DNA of 64,000 bases from Adiantum capillus-veneris (GCA_014529385.2 CM043955.1:145111140-145175139); one strand, 5' to 3'. Shown: positions 1 through 13,564, counted from the first letter of the stretch. A program made the numbers and translations. The notes: generated from the letters alone by a model not told the origin.

Positions 1-238
1 GCCCCATTCACACTTGGGCGCCCATGCTTAGCCAACTAATCCCTTGAATGTTCCAGTTAGAGTGCGCCTCTCATCGGCGATCACTCTTACCCTTTTCCTA
101 TTAGACCGACAAGCCCGGTACCTGACTCTACCAAATAAATAATACGGCGTCCGTCTTCGATGATAGGAATGTGCGTGAGGCTTAACACTCGTCATGCTTG
201 GCAAACCCTATAGCGTCTATTTGGTGCTCTAGGTAAGC
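1..238. other. unassigned sequence at left edge
   Basis: No reading frame, repeat or RNA gene is recognised here. It lies just upstream of a copia gag remnant, so it may be the start of that gag or its leader, but nothing in the sequence proves this. Confidence 0.3.
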
Positions 239-240
239 AC

Positions 241-670
241 TCCAAGATGAGCCTCAAGATTCATCTTTATGTTCTCAATATGCAAGATCAACATGATGTT
301 GCTAGCCTTGTCAACAACAAACTTAATATTTTCTCAACCCCAACTTGTTTATGTTGAGGTACAAGTTCCAAAAGAGGATAAAATATACATCCTCCTTAAA
401 TCCCTACCAAGTAGCTTTGATAACTTTGTAATTGTGCTCAAGGATAAAGATCCCATCCTTGCAATTGATGATGTAATCAATTCACTTATAGAGGAAGAGA
501 AAAGGCTTGACACTTATACAAGGTCTCCAAATAGGTCAATGGTGGTAAAAGGTAAAGGTTGCTCACATTGTGGCAAAAGAAACCATAAATCACAATATTG
601 CTTCTGTATAAACGTGTGTCCTCATTGCAACAAGAAGGGACAGCACCTAAGAGGTTTTTTTCAAAGATAA
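241..670 (+). pseudogene. gag: copia-type gag remnant (gag-only element)
   Basis: This is the nucleocapsid half of a Ty1-copia Gag, which packages element RNA in virus-like particles. The translation carries the UBN2-type Gag pattern with the conserved stretch LLKSLPSSFDNF and a following EEEKRLD helix. One zinc knuckle follows (CSHCGKRNHKSQYC), then a second, degenerate one (CPHCNKKGQHLRGFF) that has lost its last cysteine. Part of the N-terminal helix (LNMQDQHDVASLVN) is in another frame at 247-325, so there is at least one frameshift. The segment ends at a TAA. It closely resembles the gag at 28.6-29.1 kb. No protease, integrase or RT follows; within 300 bp the sequence reaches a purine tract and an LTR, so this looks like an internally deleted or gag-only derivative. 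Confidence 0.75.
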
Positions 671-789
671 TGCTAACAACCAAAAGAATCCTAGGAAAAG
701 ATAATGCTAACAATCAAAGATAATGCTAACAACCAAAAGAATCCTAGGAAAAGTACATGTAGAAGAAGAAGAAGAAGAAGAAGAAGGGA
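667..789 (+). repeat. short direct duplication plus GAA run
   Basis: A segment beginning GATAATGCTAACAACC and running to CCTAGGAAAA occurs twice about 52 bp apart, followed by a run of eight or nine GAA triplets. The equivalent place in the gag at 29.1 kb also encodes a Glu-rich tail, so the run is probably the decayed acidic C-terminus of Gag. Confidence 0.6.
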
Positions 790-981
790 CACCAACATTG
801 TCTACTATGAGAATGTACTATAATGGGTTTAGACAGTGTCCTAAACCCAAAGTTTGGTGTAAGACCTACCCTCTTGCATTAGATTCATCTTATAAGCTAT
901 ATCTAGTTACCCAATGTAACCCATATTGGTCTCCATGATTAGAATCCATGCTTTATTATGTAAGCTTCAATTGGGGGTGTA

Positions 982-1337
982 TGTTGGTGTAAGCATTTAG
1001 CTTACAATCTATATATGTCCAATCCCTAAAGCCAAGCATACTAGCATGCACTCTTATGTGCATGGATGCAATCTCCTACATATAGTTCCCTAACACGTTC
1101 TTTTTTTGCTATGCACACATGCTACACATTATAGATACATGTTACGTGTTGTAGCTATATGCTACTTGTTGTAGCCCACATGCTATTTGGCCTCTATAGT
1201 ATGTGGTGAATATCCCTCTTGCCTTTATTTACACCTTACACCTTGAGCTTACATAAGGCCACTATGCTAAACATGTATCCCCTCTTATGGAATCCCTCTT
1301 CATATCACAGGTCTTGAAGTATCATATTTTACCAACA
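982..1337 (+). repeat. copia 3' LTR (TGTTGG...CCAACA)
   Basis: The 356-bp segment begins TGTTGGTG and ends ACCAACA, giving 6-bp inverted ends. It is preceded by the purine-rich tract AATTGGGGGTGTA, as expected for the second-strand primer. Directly after its last base a gypsy integrase frame opens at TCTATTGTA. It therefore looks like the 3' LTR of the gag remnant to its left, inserted in a gypsy pol gene. The expected 5-bp target duplicate (TCTAT) would lie left of this window, so it cannot be confirmed. Confidence 0.6.
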
Positions 1338-1667
1338 TCTATTGTATCCGACAGATCAAGAATGATTAGCAATTTTTGGAAGGTCACTTTGAGAATATGA
1401 GTACTAAGTTGAATTTCTCCCTGGCCTCATCCACAAACGCATGGCCAAAGTGAGATAGCAAATTCAGCTATTATTGATCTACTCAAAGCCTATGTTACAA
1501 AAGTAGATCAAAGAGATCAATGGGAAAAGTATTTACCCTTAGTAGAGTATGCATACAATAACATTGTCCATACTACCATAGGAAAGGCATCCTTTGAAGT
1601 AATTGAAGGAAGATCCAAGCTTCCATTGATAGTCAAGACACTTGGGATGATCCTTGTTGCGAATGAG
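1338..1667 (+). pseudogene. int: Ty3-gypsy integrase core, interrupted
   Basis: The frame starting at 1338 reads SIVSDR, the second catalytic Asp region of a gypsy integrase, then RMISNFW. After one TGA it continues with HPQTHGQSEIAN (the catalytic Glu region) and WEKYLPLVEYAYNN. Integrase joins element cDNA to host DNA. The N-terminal part is missing because a copia LTR abuts it at 1337. The frame is cut again at 1667 by a solo LTR, and the same protein resumes at 2576. Stops at about 1398 and 1410 show that it is dead. Confidence 0.8.
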
Positions 1668-2580
1668 TGTTAACCACTGAACACGGGAAAAGCCCAAATT
1701 TGTATTCTTTATCTCGTCAAACTCAGTGTAATTATTTTTTGGGATTTGATCGAGTTTCCATATTGTAATATACTAAATATGTGGATTAGCCAAACCCATG
1801 GTAGAAAGTAGGAGATGATTCTAATAAGTTAGAACCTCCAAGGCTGAGGTATAAAAGCCAATTTTTGTAGCCCTAAGGGCAACTTTTGTATTAATCACCT
1901 TTTGAGCTCAACTAAGTGTGCCATGAGTTTTGTGTGAGAGAGTGAGTGATCTACTTCTACTCCCTACGTGCGCTATGAAAGCTACATTACAAAGGCGTCT
2001 TTACCCTCATGTTAGCAATGGCGATAGCTACGCGCCAACGCCAAGCTTGCACAATTTTGGTCTCTTTGCAAAGAGCTCTCCCACGAGCTTTGAGGTGAGT
2101 TTTCTCTCTAATTGTGCGTCTATTTCATGATTGATATATGTCATTGCGTTCATGGCGAGTAGAACTACACCTTAGGCTAAACAAGTTGAGAATCCGTGAC
2201 CTGTAATTTTTGGCCCCCGTCTTCATACGCGATTTTTCACCAAGTATTTACAAGTAGCGAGTTGGGTTAGAGACTTTAGGGTAGTGTCCTTTAGATGTGT
2301 AGAGGTCATCCCTTGAGTTTTGTGACAATTTGACAACGTTAGGTCTTGTTTCGGAGAGTGTAACCGTCATAGGTAAGATGGCGTTTGTGCATACATAGTG
2401 TGCTTTGAATTGGTTTTCCTTGTTAGTGATTATCCATAGAAGTTTGAGTAGATATTTGGCACCCATCTATTTGATTCCATGCGCCTACGGGTCAAGCTCC
2501 ATCCTTGGTTGACATCTTGTTTGTTGGCCGAGTTCTCACTTTGCTAGTAATTGAGAGCAGCAAATCTGTCCAACAATGAG
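1663..2580 (+). mobile_element. solo LTR (1668-2575) of a gypsy family with ATGAG target duplication
   Basis: The 908-bp LTR runs from TGTTAACC to TCCAACA and is flanked by identical 5-bp repeats ATGAG (1663-1667 and 2576-2580). Removing it and one ATGAG restores an open integrase frame across the gap, so the boundaries are secure. A TATAAAAG box lies at 1850-1857 and a short GAGAGAGTGAG tract about 80 bp downstream. Several blocks match the LTR of the giant gypsy element at 32 kb and 50 kb: AGCTACGCGCC, GAGTAGAACTACAC, GCGCCTRCRGGTC and the TCCAACA end. It is a diverged relative. The internal region was probably lost by LTR-LTR recombination. Confidence 0.88.
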
Positions 2581-3115
2581 TATAGTGGAGACCTTAAAGA
2601 ATCTATTAATAAGATTAAGGAAACTATATCAACAACACAACAAAATAAAAAGGTTGATGTTGATAAGCATAGAAGATCCTTGACCTTCAAAGAGAATGAC
2701 CTAAGCCATAAAACGGGCAAGGGGACACAAGGATGTCCAACAGGTCATCAAAAACATTATGCTAATTTAGAAAAAAGATATTATGGCCCATTCCAAATAC
2801 CAATTCAATTAATGAATTAGCTTAAAATTTAAGGTTACCTAGCACTTGGATAATTCATAACGCTTTTCATGTAAGCCTTTTATGAGCAAGCCATTCAAAG
2901 AACCAATAACCAAAGATCCACCTAATTTTGAAGGTCAAGAAGAGATCCTGCAGCTCAAGAGTATCCTACAATATGAAGACAAGGTTTTATGAAATGGTAT
3001 TACTATTGCAAAATATCTTATTAAGTTTAAGTATTATCCTTTCGAAGATGCAAGGTGGATGTAAGGCATTGAGATAACGAATAATACAAACATTGTAAAT
3101 GCTTAGAATGACTTA
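2576..3115 (+). pseudogene. int: gypsy integrase C-terminus with chromodomain-like tail
   Basis: This continues the integrase broken at 1667. Residues seen in order are NEYSGDLKES, a TTQQNKKVDVDKHRRSLTFKENDL stretch of the type that precedes the GPF/Y domain, and KRYYGPFQI. In other frames it continues with TWIIHNAFHV, an EPITKDPPNFEGQEE linker, and a chromodomain-like YLIKFKYYPFEDARWM pattern at about 3010-3060. That order marks a chromovirus-like gypsy pol, whose chromodomain tethers integration to chromatin. A TAG at 2818 and further frameshifts break it. Confidence 0.65.
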
Positions 3116-3274
3116 TGTCAAAAGTAAGAATAGGCATGAGCAAACATGTTTTATGAAGACTTTTGTCTTGTTTTGACTCTAAGATTTCTTTTAAATGCTC
3201 ATAAGTTTTTTAAGTGTATGCACATAATGAATCATGCTTGTGGTGGCATAGTCTTTCAAACACCAAGTAGATTC

Positions 3275-3565
3275 TCTAATCTACTCTAGAAGATGTAAGG
3301 GCTAACTATTGACATGCCTACGACAACTAAGTCTTCCAATCACCAACCAAAATTAGTCAAAATTGTTTGGCGTTTGCATCGTGCGTGCTCCTTCGGTCGT
3401 CTTATCCAAACCAATCCAAGTAATTTTTCTAATCTACTCTAGAAGATGTAAGGGCTAACTATTGACATGCCTATGACAACTAAGTTTTCCAAGCACAATT
3501 AGTCACCATTGTTTGGTGTTGGCATTGTGCATGCTCCTTTAGTCGTCTTATCCAAATCAATCACT
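3275..3565 (+). repeat. tandem duplication, about 153 bp
   Basis: The block beginning TCTAATCTACTCTAGAAGATG at 3275 is repeated at 3428 with modest divergence, and both copies end with a variant of CTTATCCAAAxCAATC. Two copies only, so a local duplication and not a satellite. Confidence 0.8.
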
Positions 3566-4229
3566 TGCCTCTTTCCCCGCTCTTGCATCCCTCTTAGGTG
3601 AATGGCATGTTTACCCAAGATCGTCTCAAGTTTGCTAGCATATTCTTCATTGTTTTCAAAAAAGGTAACCATTTGACCCATTCTGCTCCCTAGAAATGCC
3701 AATGTGCCACAATCTCCACTGTACTGCACCACTACCTCATGTCCTCTTGTGTACTGAGCAATCACTTTCCAGATTAGACCATGTTCATGTTCCATGCATC
3801 TTGTAAAGAACGCTTTTCTTTAGGATGAACAATATATCAAGACACATGTGCACTTGTGTAAAACGCCTCACTTTACCTCTCAACACTTGTTTTTGTCCAA
3901 TCCTCCTCCTCAAGAGGATCAAACTAAGTGTCCTCCTATGGTAATTCGATGAATGTCAATGATGATGGTGGCTCCTTCTTCATCACAAAGATGAGCAATG
4001 AACGGATAATTCTACAAGTCGGTGTCTTACAAATTACCATATTCGTGTGATCCTCTAGCCACTTGACAACTCTTGTGATGTCTCGCACCATTGCATAATC
4101 ATCTGATTGGCACACCAAGATAGAAACTCCTCTATCATCGATCGTTGCATGTGCAAGCCAAGCCAGGCATCCAAATTGGTACATAACCATTAGACTTGCT
4201 TCTATTGGTTGATCTGTTGGATCTTCCAT
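3499..4229 (-). pseudogene. minus-strand coding-like segments, unknown function
   Basis: Two open stretches on the minus strand (4229-3936, 97 codons; 3795-3499, 98 codons) have ordinary amino-acid composition and no low complexity. The first includes QFGCLAWLAHATIDDRGVSI, the second MVTFFENNEEYASKLETIL, which could be helical. They are joined by about 140 bp with stops, which could be an intron or decay. I recognise no family. The second overlaps the tandem duplication at 3428-3565, which weakens the case. Confidence 0.22.
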
Positions 4230-5460
4230 TTGTGGCTCTCAAATGTAGACCTGACCATTATAGTCCAACGGATAAACACTTGGATCAATTTTTTGAACTT
4301 TATTTGCACCTCGTCTTTGAGCTTGCAATACCTGGATCCACTTAAATATGTGAACATCTAGGAGTATTTTGGATCAAGCCTTACTCTGATCAATAGGATC
4401 TTGGCTCATGTGTTGCTTTTATTGCTCATAAGGTATTTATAGCCTTCTAAATATCCATATAAGAAGTTGTCTCCACTGTAGCCATATAGCTGTAAAATAT
4501 GTTCTGTTGCACTTGTATATGTGCGTCTATTGATTGGCTTTGATTCACTTGAATCCTCGGTTCAACTTGAATCCATGTTGTGCTTAATCTGTAAAGATGT
4601 CTCCTAGAAACTTTTGTTGTTGCTCGGCAGAATTTCTTATACTCGGGTTGACAATACTGCTTGTGGTTGGATGCTCTTCAGACTCACAAGAGTTAGGTAA
4701 CTCTAATTTGAAAGTGTCGAAATTGAATGCAATCTTTTGTAGTGATGAACACTTGGGCTCTTAATTTGCATTCAATCGTGAATTGTATCTCTGAACTTCT
4801 AATTATAGGCCCAATGTGCAATGCAATTGCTTGCACTTGCCAATTTATGGCTTGCACAATGACGTCTAGTTCCTCTCATTCCTGGACTGAATTGTGGTAC
4901 TGCTTTCCAAAACTAGGCTCGAAATAATTAGAACCCCATTTTCAAAGGTTTTTCCAAAATCTAAGTGAAATTCTAGGCTTTAGCGAAATTTATGACCCAA
5001 AATTTTGCAAATTTTCACCAAAATCTTCTCATCTCAACCCTGATTCGCAATTTTGGTTCGTGAACTCTACCCTAATGGCTAGATTTTACTTATCCGTTTC
5101 GAATTGAGTTTTGTGTGGATGTTCCCTAGCCGATCGGCTCTCAACACAGTTTTGATTTCACACTTTCTCGAGGTTTCATTTTCTACTCTTTTTTTACAGT
5201 TTTTGAATTTCTACTCGGTCCAAGGCCCACTTCGTTTCGACTTTTTACTCGCTTCTTCCTTCTTTCTATCTTTTCCTGCTCGGTTTTTCATTCGCAGTGT
5301 GTAACTTTCTCTGTGACTTTCTTTTTTTGGTGCTTTTTTTACCTTTTTTAACTTTTGGCACCTCCCCTATCTTTATTTTTTACCTTGATTATCTAAGATC
5401 GATTTAGTGAAAGGAGCAAGGATAGCTATGCCATGTGGCCACATGTCATTGGTCTGTTGG
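4230..5460. other. intergenic, no recognised feature
   Basis: The stretch has moderate AT content with only short frames, no LTR ends and no zinc-knuckle or polymerase motif. The last 300 bp is T-rich. Confidence 0.4.
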
Positions 5461-5461
5461 G

Positions 5462-7368
<1,907 letters not shown>

Positions 7369-7399
7369 GCACTACACTATGAATGTTCAACATTTTTCA

Positions 7400-8140
7400 A
7401 AACTTCGCCGTATTTGTCGTAGTCCCCTTGTCTTGAATCCCCGACGATTTCAAAGCTAGCCAATCGCTTGCCTTTTCGGTTAAAATTTCTTTAATAAAAA
7501 CCCTACTTCAAATTTTTCTTTGGTGCATATCCACAGTACTGCATGTGTACTTGCTCCGTGTGTGAAGAATTTAAACATTGGACTCATGCCAACTGCCAGT
7601 GTTCCTTGAATCAGATGCAATAAAGCAAAGGTAACAAATTGTCGTCATTTTTTCTATTTTACAAAACAAAAAAACTAGCCCCTCTAACACTAGAGGAAAG
7701 CATAAGTCCCCCTTCAACACTGGAGGGGATAAAAGTGGTGGGGGAAGGGCACATTCCTTATGGTATTATAAACAATGTGGAGAATTGTGCCAACTCCACA
7801 CCATACTTATGTATGGTTTTTTTTTCCCACAACACACCAGCATTCCGTGCACGATGTTTGCACAAAAAAAACACTAGAATTTTGCACATGAATTTTGCTT
7901 TGTTGCACTGTATACTGCAGCAAATAATTCCATCTTCTCAATAAACACATAACTTCTTATATTGTCTTTTATTAACAAGACATATTTCCTTAAAACTCTG
8001 TCATTATGTGGTGATCAAGGTTGCTCATCTATTATGCAATACCGTGACGTTGTTCTTGCAAATCCAGGGATCAATTGATTGCTAGTGTATTGTTCTGTAT
8101 TGTGAATTTGTCGTTGCAAGATTAGAGGTCGTTGTTGCGT
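7400..8140. other. spacer with a small inverted repeat
   Basis: No gene is recognised. At 7677-7735 two similar blocks, CCCTCTAACACTAGAGG and CCTTCAACACTGGAGGGG, can each form a small stem and also resemble each other. The 101-codon frame over this stretch has no family resemblance. Confidence 0.35.
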
Positions 8141-8189
8141 ACATGTCAATTAAGGGTATTAAGAAGAAAACTGAATTTTACTTCTGTTG

Positions 8190-8745
8190 TTGGGTAAATG
8201 TGAAGGACTGTATGACTCTCCAAAAACCTGATCACTTCGACATCAATATTCCTCTTGATTGCAAATGTCGTCATCTCCCATTCACACATTGTGGTCATCG
8301 TCTCATTTGTATACGCCCTCGTCTTAAACTGTAAAATTGAATTTATTTTTGTTGTAGAGTAAATATAGAGACCTATATGAGACTCCAAAAGCTTGATTAC
8401 TTCGACGCCAATCGTCCTCTCAAGTGCAAATGTCGTTGTTGGGTAGATGTGAAGGACTGTATGACTCTCCAAAAACCTGATCACTTCGATATCAATCGTC
8501 CTCTCGATTGAAAATGTCGTCATCTCCCATTCACACATTGTGGTCATCGTCTCATTTGTATACGGCCCCGTCTTAAACTGTAAAATTGAATTTATTTCTG
8601 TTGTAGAGTAGATATAGAGACCTGTATGAGACTCCAAAAGCATGATTACTTCGACATCAATCGTCCTCTCGATTTTAAATGTCGTTCTCTCCCATTGAGA
8701 CACACTGTGGTCATAGTCTCCTTTGTACACACCCCTGTTTTAAAC
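8190..8745 (+). repeat. degenerate tandem repeat, about 125/250-bp period
   Basis: A block resembling TGAAGGACTGTATGACTCTC followed by CTTCGAYATCAATCGTCCTC occurs at about 8200, 8355, 8447 and 8605. Alternating variants give a higher-order period near 250 bp. A 194-codon minus-strand frame spans the array and simply reads the repeats; I do not regard it as a gene. Confidence 0.75.
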
Positions 8746-9207
8746 TGTAAATTTGAATTAATTTATACAATTCCATGGTGTAACCTACCCACTGCAAAGA
8801 TTGCGTCGCGTATTGCAACATTGGCTATCAATTTGGTCCCCCATGTCGTTGTGCTTAACAGAGCCACTTTCTGTTAGGCGCCATTGTAGGAGCAAAATTC
8901 CCATTAGTTGTTACATTTAGCATGCCATCCGATGTGAAATAATTTCCCTTGCTGTTAGCTTGTATGTGGAGGGTCCCTATCAGGTTACGAGCATGGATCT
9001 TGACCAAACGTATTGCACGGATTTATCAAATATTTGATGTCACTAAAAAAATTAATGATAGACACTAATTTGTTGATTTTTCATTCCCTCCTCCTTGTCA
9101 ATACAGTACTTGTCATTGCTGCAAAAAATCTAGCTTCCCTTTTGAGCTATAAAGTGATAAATGCTCTCGCCAATACAGCATAACGTCATTTCACAGTTGT
9201 AGGTAAA

Positions 9208-10560
9208 ATGCTTCCCGAACAAGTAGTGCACTTGAAAAAGCGATGCCGCACACAATTAGTGCGAGTAGTGGATGCCCTCACGTTGGACGAGATAATAACA
9301 ACTTTGCAAGATGAGCGGCGCTTTCAAGCCTTGCTCTCTGAAGTGGTTCACTCAACAACCTCAAAATTTGAGGGTGCCGATATTAGTGACGTATAGCACC
9401 TTCTCTTTACTATTCTTGGAGACATGCCAAAATGTGATGTCAACCTGCGAGGTGACTTACTTGAGGACATACAAATGAAGAAATTACAACATTGGTATAA
9501 CTGCTGGAAGATTGAAAAGGAAAAATCCACCTGCGCAAGGAATATTGACACAGAGAACACCTTCAACAAGGAATTGCGGAAGGAGACCCTTCGAGATAGC
9601 AGAGGATTCATGTCTAGTTTGCATATTTAGAAAACTGTATTGAACTCATTTTGCTCTGTCACCTTGGGCATTCCAATAGAGGCTATAAAACGAGGAAGGA
9701 AATTAGGATCTGGGTCATATGGAGATACTTATGAATGCAGGATCTAAGGGATTTCTTTCCTTCCGTCCAACAATGTGTACTATTGTAAGGAATTCAAAGG
9801 TCAAGCAAAACAACAATTTAAATCGTTCGCAATCCAGAGCAGTGTTGACCTCAACCACTGAGGTATCATGCGTGCTCTTGCACATACTTGTCAATCACCA
9901 TGGGTGCTTATACTTCCTTATTTCAATGGACCTTCCCTTGGCGATTTGATGGAGTGTGTGCCTGCACCTTCTGGAAGCATCAATGAAACTGTACTTGCCA
10001 TGGGTGATGAAAAACACAAAAAACCAATTGAACTGAGTTGCAGCCTCATCATCAATCATGCTTCGCCTTTGATTCATGCACTACTAAAAGATTTGGCGTT
10101 TGCACATGACCATGGTGTTATTCACAATGACCTTCACCCTTGGAACATTATACTTGACTTCACTAGAGAGGGAATACCAAGAGTAGGTATTATAGATTGG
10201 GGTCTTGCCCTTTGACCACCGTATGAGAGAAGACCAACAAATATTCACAAGCAAAAAGAGCATGCCATAAGGCCGTGGCAAGTAACTAAACTCCTGAATA
10301 CCAGATCTATGTGCCCTTGGAGCAAATGATGTGTATGCACTTTCATGGGTCATCAATCAACCCAGTATTTTTTGCAACCAATTCTGTGTCGATTACAAAC
10401 TTGACTTGATGCAACAAGGTCTGCTATCGAGGTTTAGGCTATACAGAACATAATCAACAAAGCCTACCTTCTAGAGAATCCATTTGAAAGAAAGACGCTC
10501 GCTTAATTAGATCGAGAACTGGAACATCTAGATATGCACGCCGAACAATGCTTGCGTCCC
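9208..10560 (+). pseudogene. protein-kinase-like pseudogene (N-terminal part of kinase/GIY-YIG gene)
   Basis: One frame runs from ATG 9208 to 10215, cut by five stops (9394, 9628, 9748, about 9856, 10213), then shifts frame. After about 150 helical residues comes a glycine-rich ATP loop, KLGSGSYGDTY (about 9700-9732). A candidate Lys follows in YYCKEFK, then PWVLILPYFNGPSLGDLM (hinge region). The catalytic loop is HNDLHPWN (10123-10146; HRD is HND here), and the metal-binding motif is DWG instead of DFG (10195-10203). In the shifted frame, ANDVYALSWVINQ resembles the alpha-F helix of a C-lobe, ending near 10560. An active kinase would phosphorylate Ser/Thr/Tyr; this copy cannot be translated intact. 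The same strand continues into a GIY-YIG domain. Confidence 0.72.
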
Positions 10561-10837
10561 ATCTCTGAAATGTGTATTTCTTTCTTCCACTGTGCCTAGA
10601 AAAATTCGTTGCAACTTCCAAGCTCTTTTTATTTATAGAGATTCTGTCGTTTTGTTCCAACTTGTCTCCAACATTGGCATGCCCTTCTTCGATATTAGCT
10701 AAAGTTCCACTATGGTTTGCAATAGTTTTTTGAACATTGATTTGTTGCCCAATTTCATTATATTAATCCCTTCTAATTCAATCAGACTAATTTTTATATG
10801 TTGTATTCACAGTTGCGTTTAAGTGTAGGCCCTCTCA

Positions 10838-11770
10838 ATGGCAATTGCAACTATGTTGCGCACTAACCGGAAAAGACACCGGGAACACGCCACATTTCAA
10901 GCTATGAGGAGATGGAAAGTACTACTCTGTTTTGTTGCTTCTTCATGGTTTAGTGTGCAATATATTTATGTGGCTTGGCAAGAAGAATGCAATATCACGA
11001 TTCACAGCTCACAATATTTCCATCTATGGAAGCTGTGGCGTTTGTAATCTATCAAAAAACGATATCCAGAATAATGGTCTTAACACCACCCACACGAAGT
11101 TAGCAAACACAACCTTATTGCAAACAACTGCAATGCATAATCTCAAAGTGAATTGAACTTGTTGTCCCGCCTGCCTAAAAAGTCCAAGAACAAGCAGCAT
11201 TGTCATCTTGCAGCCCGACTATATACAAGATATCCTAAACACAAATCAACTAATTGTGCAGCTCCTTAGCGTCATCGATATCACAATTAACATCACAAAA
11301 GCAGCAACTACGGTTGCAAAAGGTCTACTTGATAGAAGGTCGTTACTCGACAATTCACTAATTTGCTGGTCAGCGAAGCAAAACATGTGTTGCCAACTTC
11401 GCTACTTGCAAGCATGCCACTAGCAGCAATGCTAGCATACGAAGACAGCTACATAGTATACTCTGTTAGATGCAAAATCAATAACCGTGTTTATATAGGC
11501 ATGACATCCGATTTCGAAGCTAGGAAAAGGGTGCACATGACAAATCCACCAAAACGGATGAGACATGATGTGTCGTCCTTTCCACCGTTTTCTCAAAACT
11601 TTGTGTTTCGTGTACTGTACAATACACAAGATAGGAGCACTACTATTGCACTAGAAGTAGAAGAGATAATTACTCAGCATGCAACTTCCACCAAAGGATA
11701 CAACAATTTAAAGGGACATCCCCCAAACTACAAGAAATACTATTACTTAAAACACCATAGAAAGATATAG
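10838..11770 (+). pseudogene. Cys-rich segment plus GIY-YIG nuclease-like domain
   Basis: An open stretch from 10838 carries basic residues, then CGVC (about 11030) and CPAC (about 11163) pairs that could form a zinc ribbon across frames. The frame at 11208-11423 passes into that of 11363-11770, implying a frameshift near 11365. From 11450 the protein shows a GIY-YIG signature: YIVYSV, then NNRVYIGMTSDFEARKRVH (catalytic Tyr, YIG, Arg, His). The metal-binding Glu lies in ALEVEEIITQH and the terminal Asn in GYNNLKGHP. All key residues of the domain are present. GIY-YIG enzymes cut DNA in homing, repair or retroelement contexts. Placement 800 bp after the kinase on the same strand suggests one ancestral kinase-nuclease protein. 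Confidence 0.75.
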
Positions 11771-12983
11771 CGTGCAATGAATTCAATCTTTGTTCTAGGG
11801 TAATATCTCTCATTCATGTCTCTCTTGTGTATTAAACTACTTCTCAAGAGTCTTCTTCTCTATTATCTGTGAAAATTTTTAAGTTATGTTCTGTATTTTT
11901 TTCTACAACAACATCATTCAGCTTCCAAATTTTAGGATTCAACAACTACGTGTACTACTGCTCAACGACTTATGAACATATTGGTCCGTTCACATTACTT
12001 AGATGTCTTGCAATAACATCAAGAGAAGTGGACAATCCATTCCAGCAAACATCTACACTACTTTAATACCATTTATCGACAGTTCTTCAAGCTCATATCC
12101 TATTCCAAATTAAAGAGAAATTCAAATTTTCTTTCCATGCCCCCTAGTTACTGAGGTTATCTACATGGCTCTTTTCTCACCTCCTGTAAACTTCCATATC
12201 TAATACTTCTATCAAAAATCAACAAATAGAAACAAACCATGTAGCAACAATTTATATATTTTCCAACAAACTTATACATGTACCAATGATGCACCTTGCC
12301 TTTAGCACAAATTAACAGTATTCCTTGCTATTGCTTCTCAATAACTTCTTCACTATGCATATCACAATTCATTCCAGCACAACATCAGCAAATTCCTCGT
12401 CTCCTCCAACCTCCTCTTTCTTCCTCCAATCAGCTACTTTCACTATCATCCTTCACCCACCTTCAATGTGTGCTACAACCTGTTTCAATATCTCAAGACA
12501 CCAAGAGCGACTACCTCCTGCACTCTCCAACTTTGTGCCTTGCTCTGCCTACTCCAAACCTTGGCAATCAAGGCATACTAGTTTTATTTTCGTGGATTTT
12601 TCAATAATTTTTGTGATTTTTTATGAAAAATTTTGAAAAAAATTTAACATATTTTTTTTAATGAATTTTTTGACTTTTTTATATTTTTTCTACTTTTTTT
12701 ATTTTTTATGAATTTTTTAGGATTTACTTTTATTTTTATGAAACTTTTATTGTGTCTTTTGTGGTTTTGTAAAGATTTTTGTGAATTTTTCTACTTTTTG
12801 TCTAATTTTTCCCTCATTTTTTCTTCATTTTTGTTTGATTTTCTTTTCTTGTATTTCAATTTTTAATGATTTTTTTTCTAATTTCTAGTGATTTTTTGAA
12901 TTAAACTCTTTTTCTTTTTTCGGGGTTTTAAGAAATAAAATTAATAATAAACATTTACAAATTACAAATTAAAATAAACTAAC
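11771..12983. other. AT-rich spacer with T-runs
   Basis: No gene is recognised. 12600-12960 is dominated by T-runs broken by GAATTTT-like words. Overlapping 103-codon frames at 12296-12636 have the composition expected of pyrimidine-rich non-coding DNA. Confidence 0.5.
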
Positions 12984-13121
12984 TTAACTAATCCTAATGT
13001 TTACCTTACCTACCATGCCAATGACGGCGATGAGCTGGCCTACAACGTGCCGACGAACGGGAATGGCGGCATGGTGCAAAGGCGGTGATGGCGCAGAGAG
13101 GAGCATCGAAAGAGGGCACAT

Positions 13122-13122
13122 G

Positions 13123-13196
<74 letters not shown>

Positions 13197-13522
13197 AGGG
13201 CAACCCATCACTGCTAGCAAGCAAAGGAGAGAGAATGAAGACCGCCAGCCCACATGCGCAGGGAGATAGAGAATGAGAGAAAGAAAACGCCAGGCTTATG
13301 TCGGCGCAGGAGAGGAGAAGAGGGAGTAGATTGGGGGGGTACCTCTACCAGCGAAAAGTGCGCAAAGGAAGAGAAAGAGAGCGAGAGTAGAGGGCCCATA
13401 AGTTTGGCGTGCGCCTAGGCTAACGTGGAGTCAACCAACCATAGCAAAGCAATTTTTCAATATTTGGTGTGTGTGTGTGTGTGTGTGTGTATTATTTATT
13501 TTATCAAGCACCAAAAGGCATT

Positions 13523-13560
<38 letters not shown>
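13122..13560 (+). repeat. (GA)n, (TG)n and (GA)n microsatellites
   Basis: (GA)n occupies about 13122-13191, (TG)n about 13467-13490 and a second (GA)n about 13525-13560. The flanks are purine-rich. Frames on either strand here are repeat artefacts. Confidence 0.9.

Positions 13561-13564
<4 letters not shown>

Noticed and set aside
8146-8730. 194-codon minus-strand frame
   Set aside because: It reads a degenerate tandem DNA repeat and shows no domain; the openness follows from the repeat.
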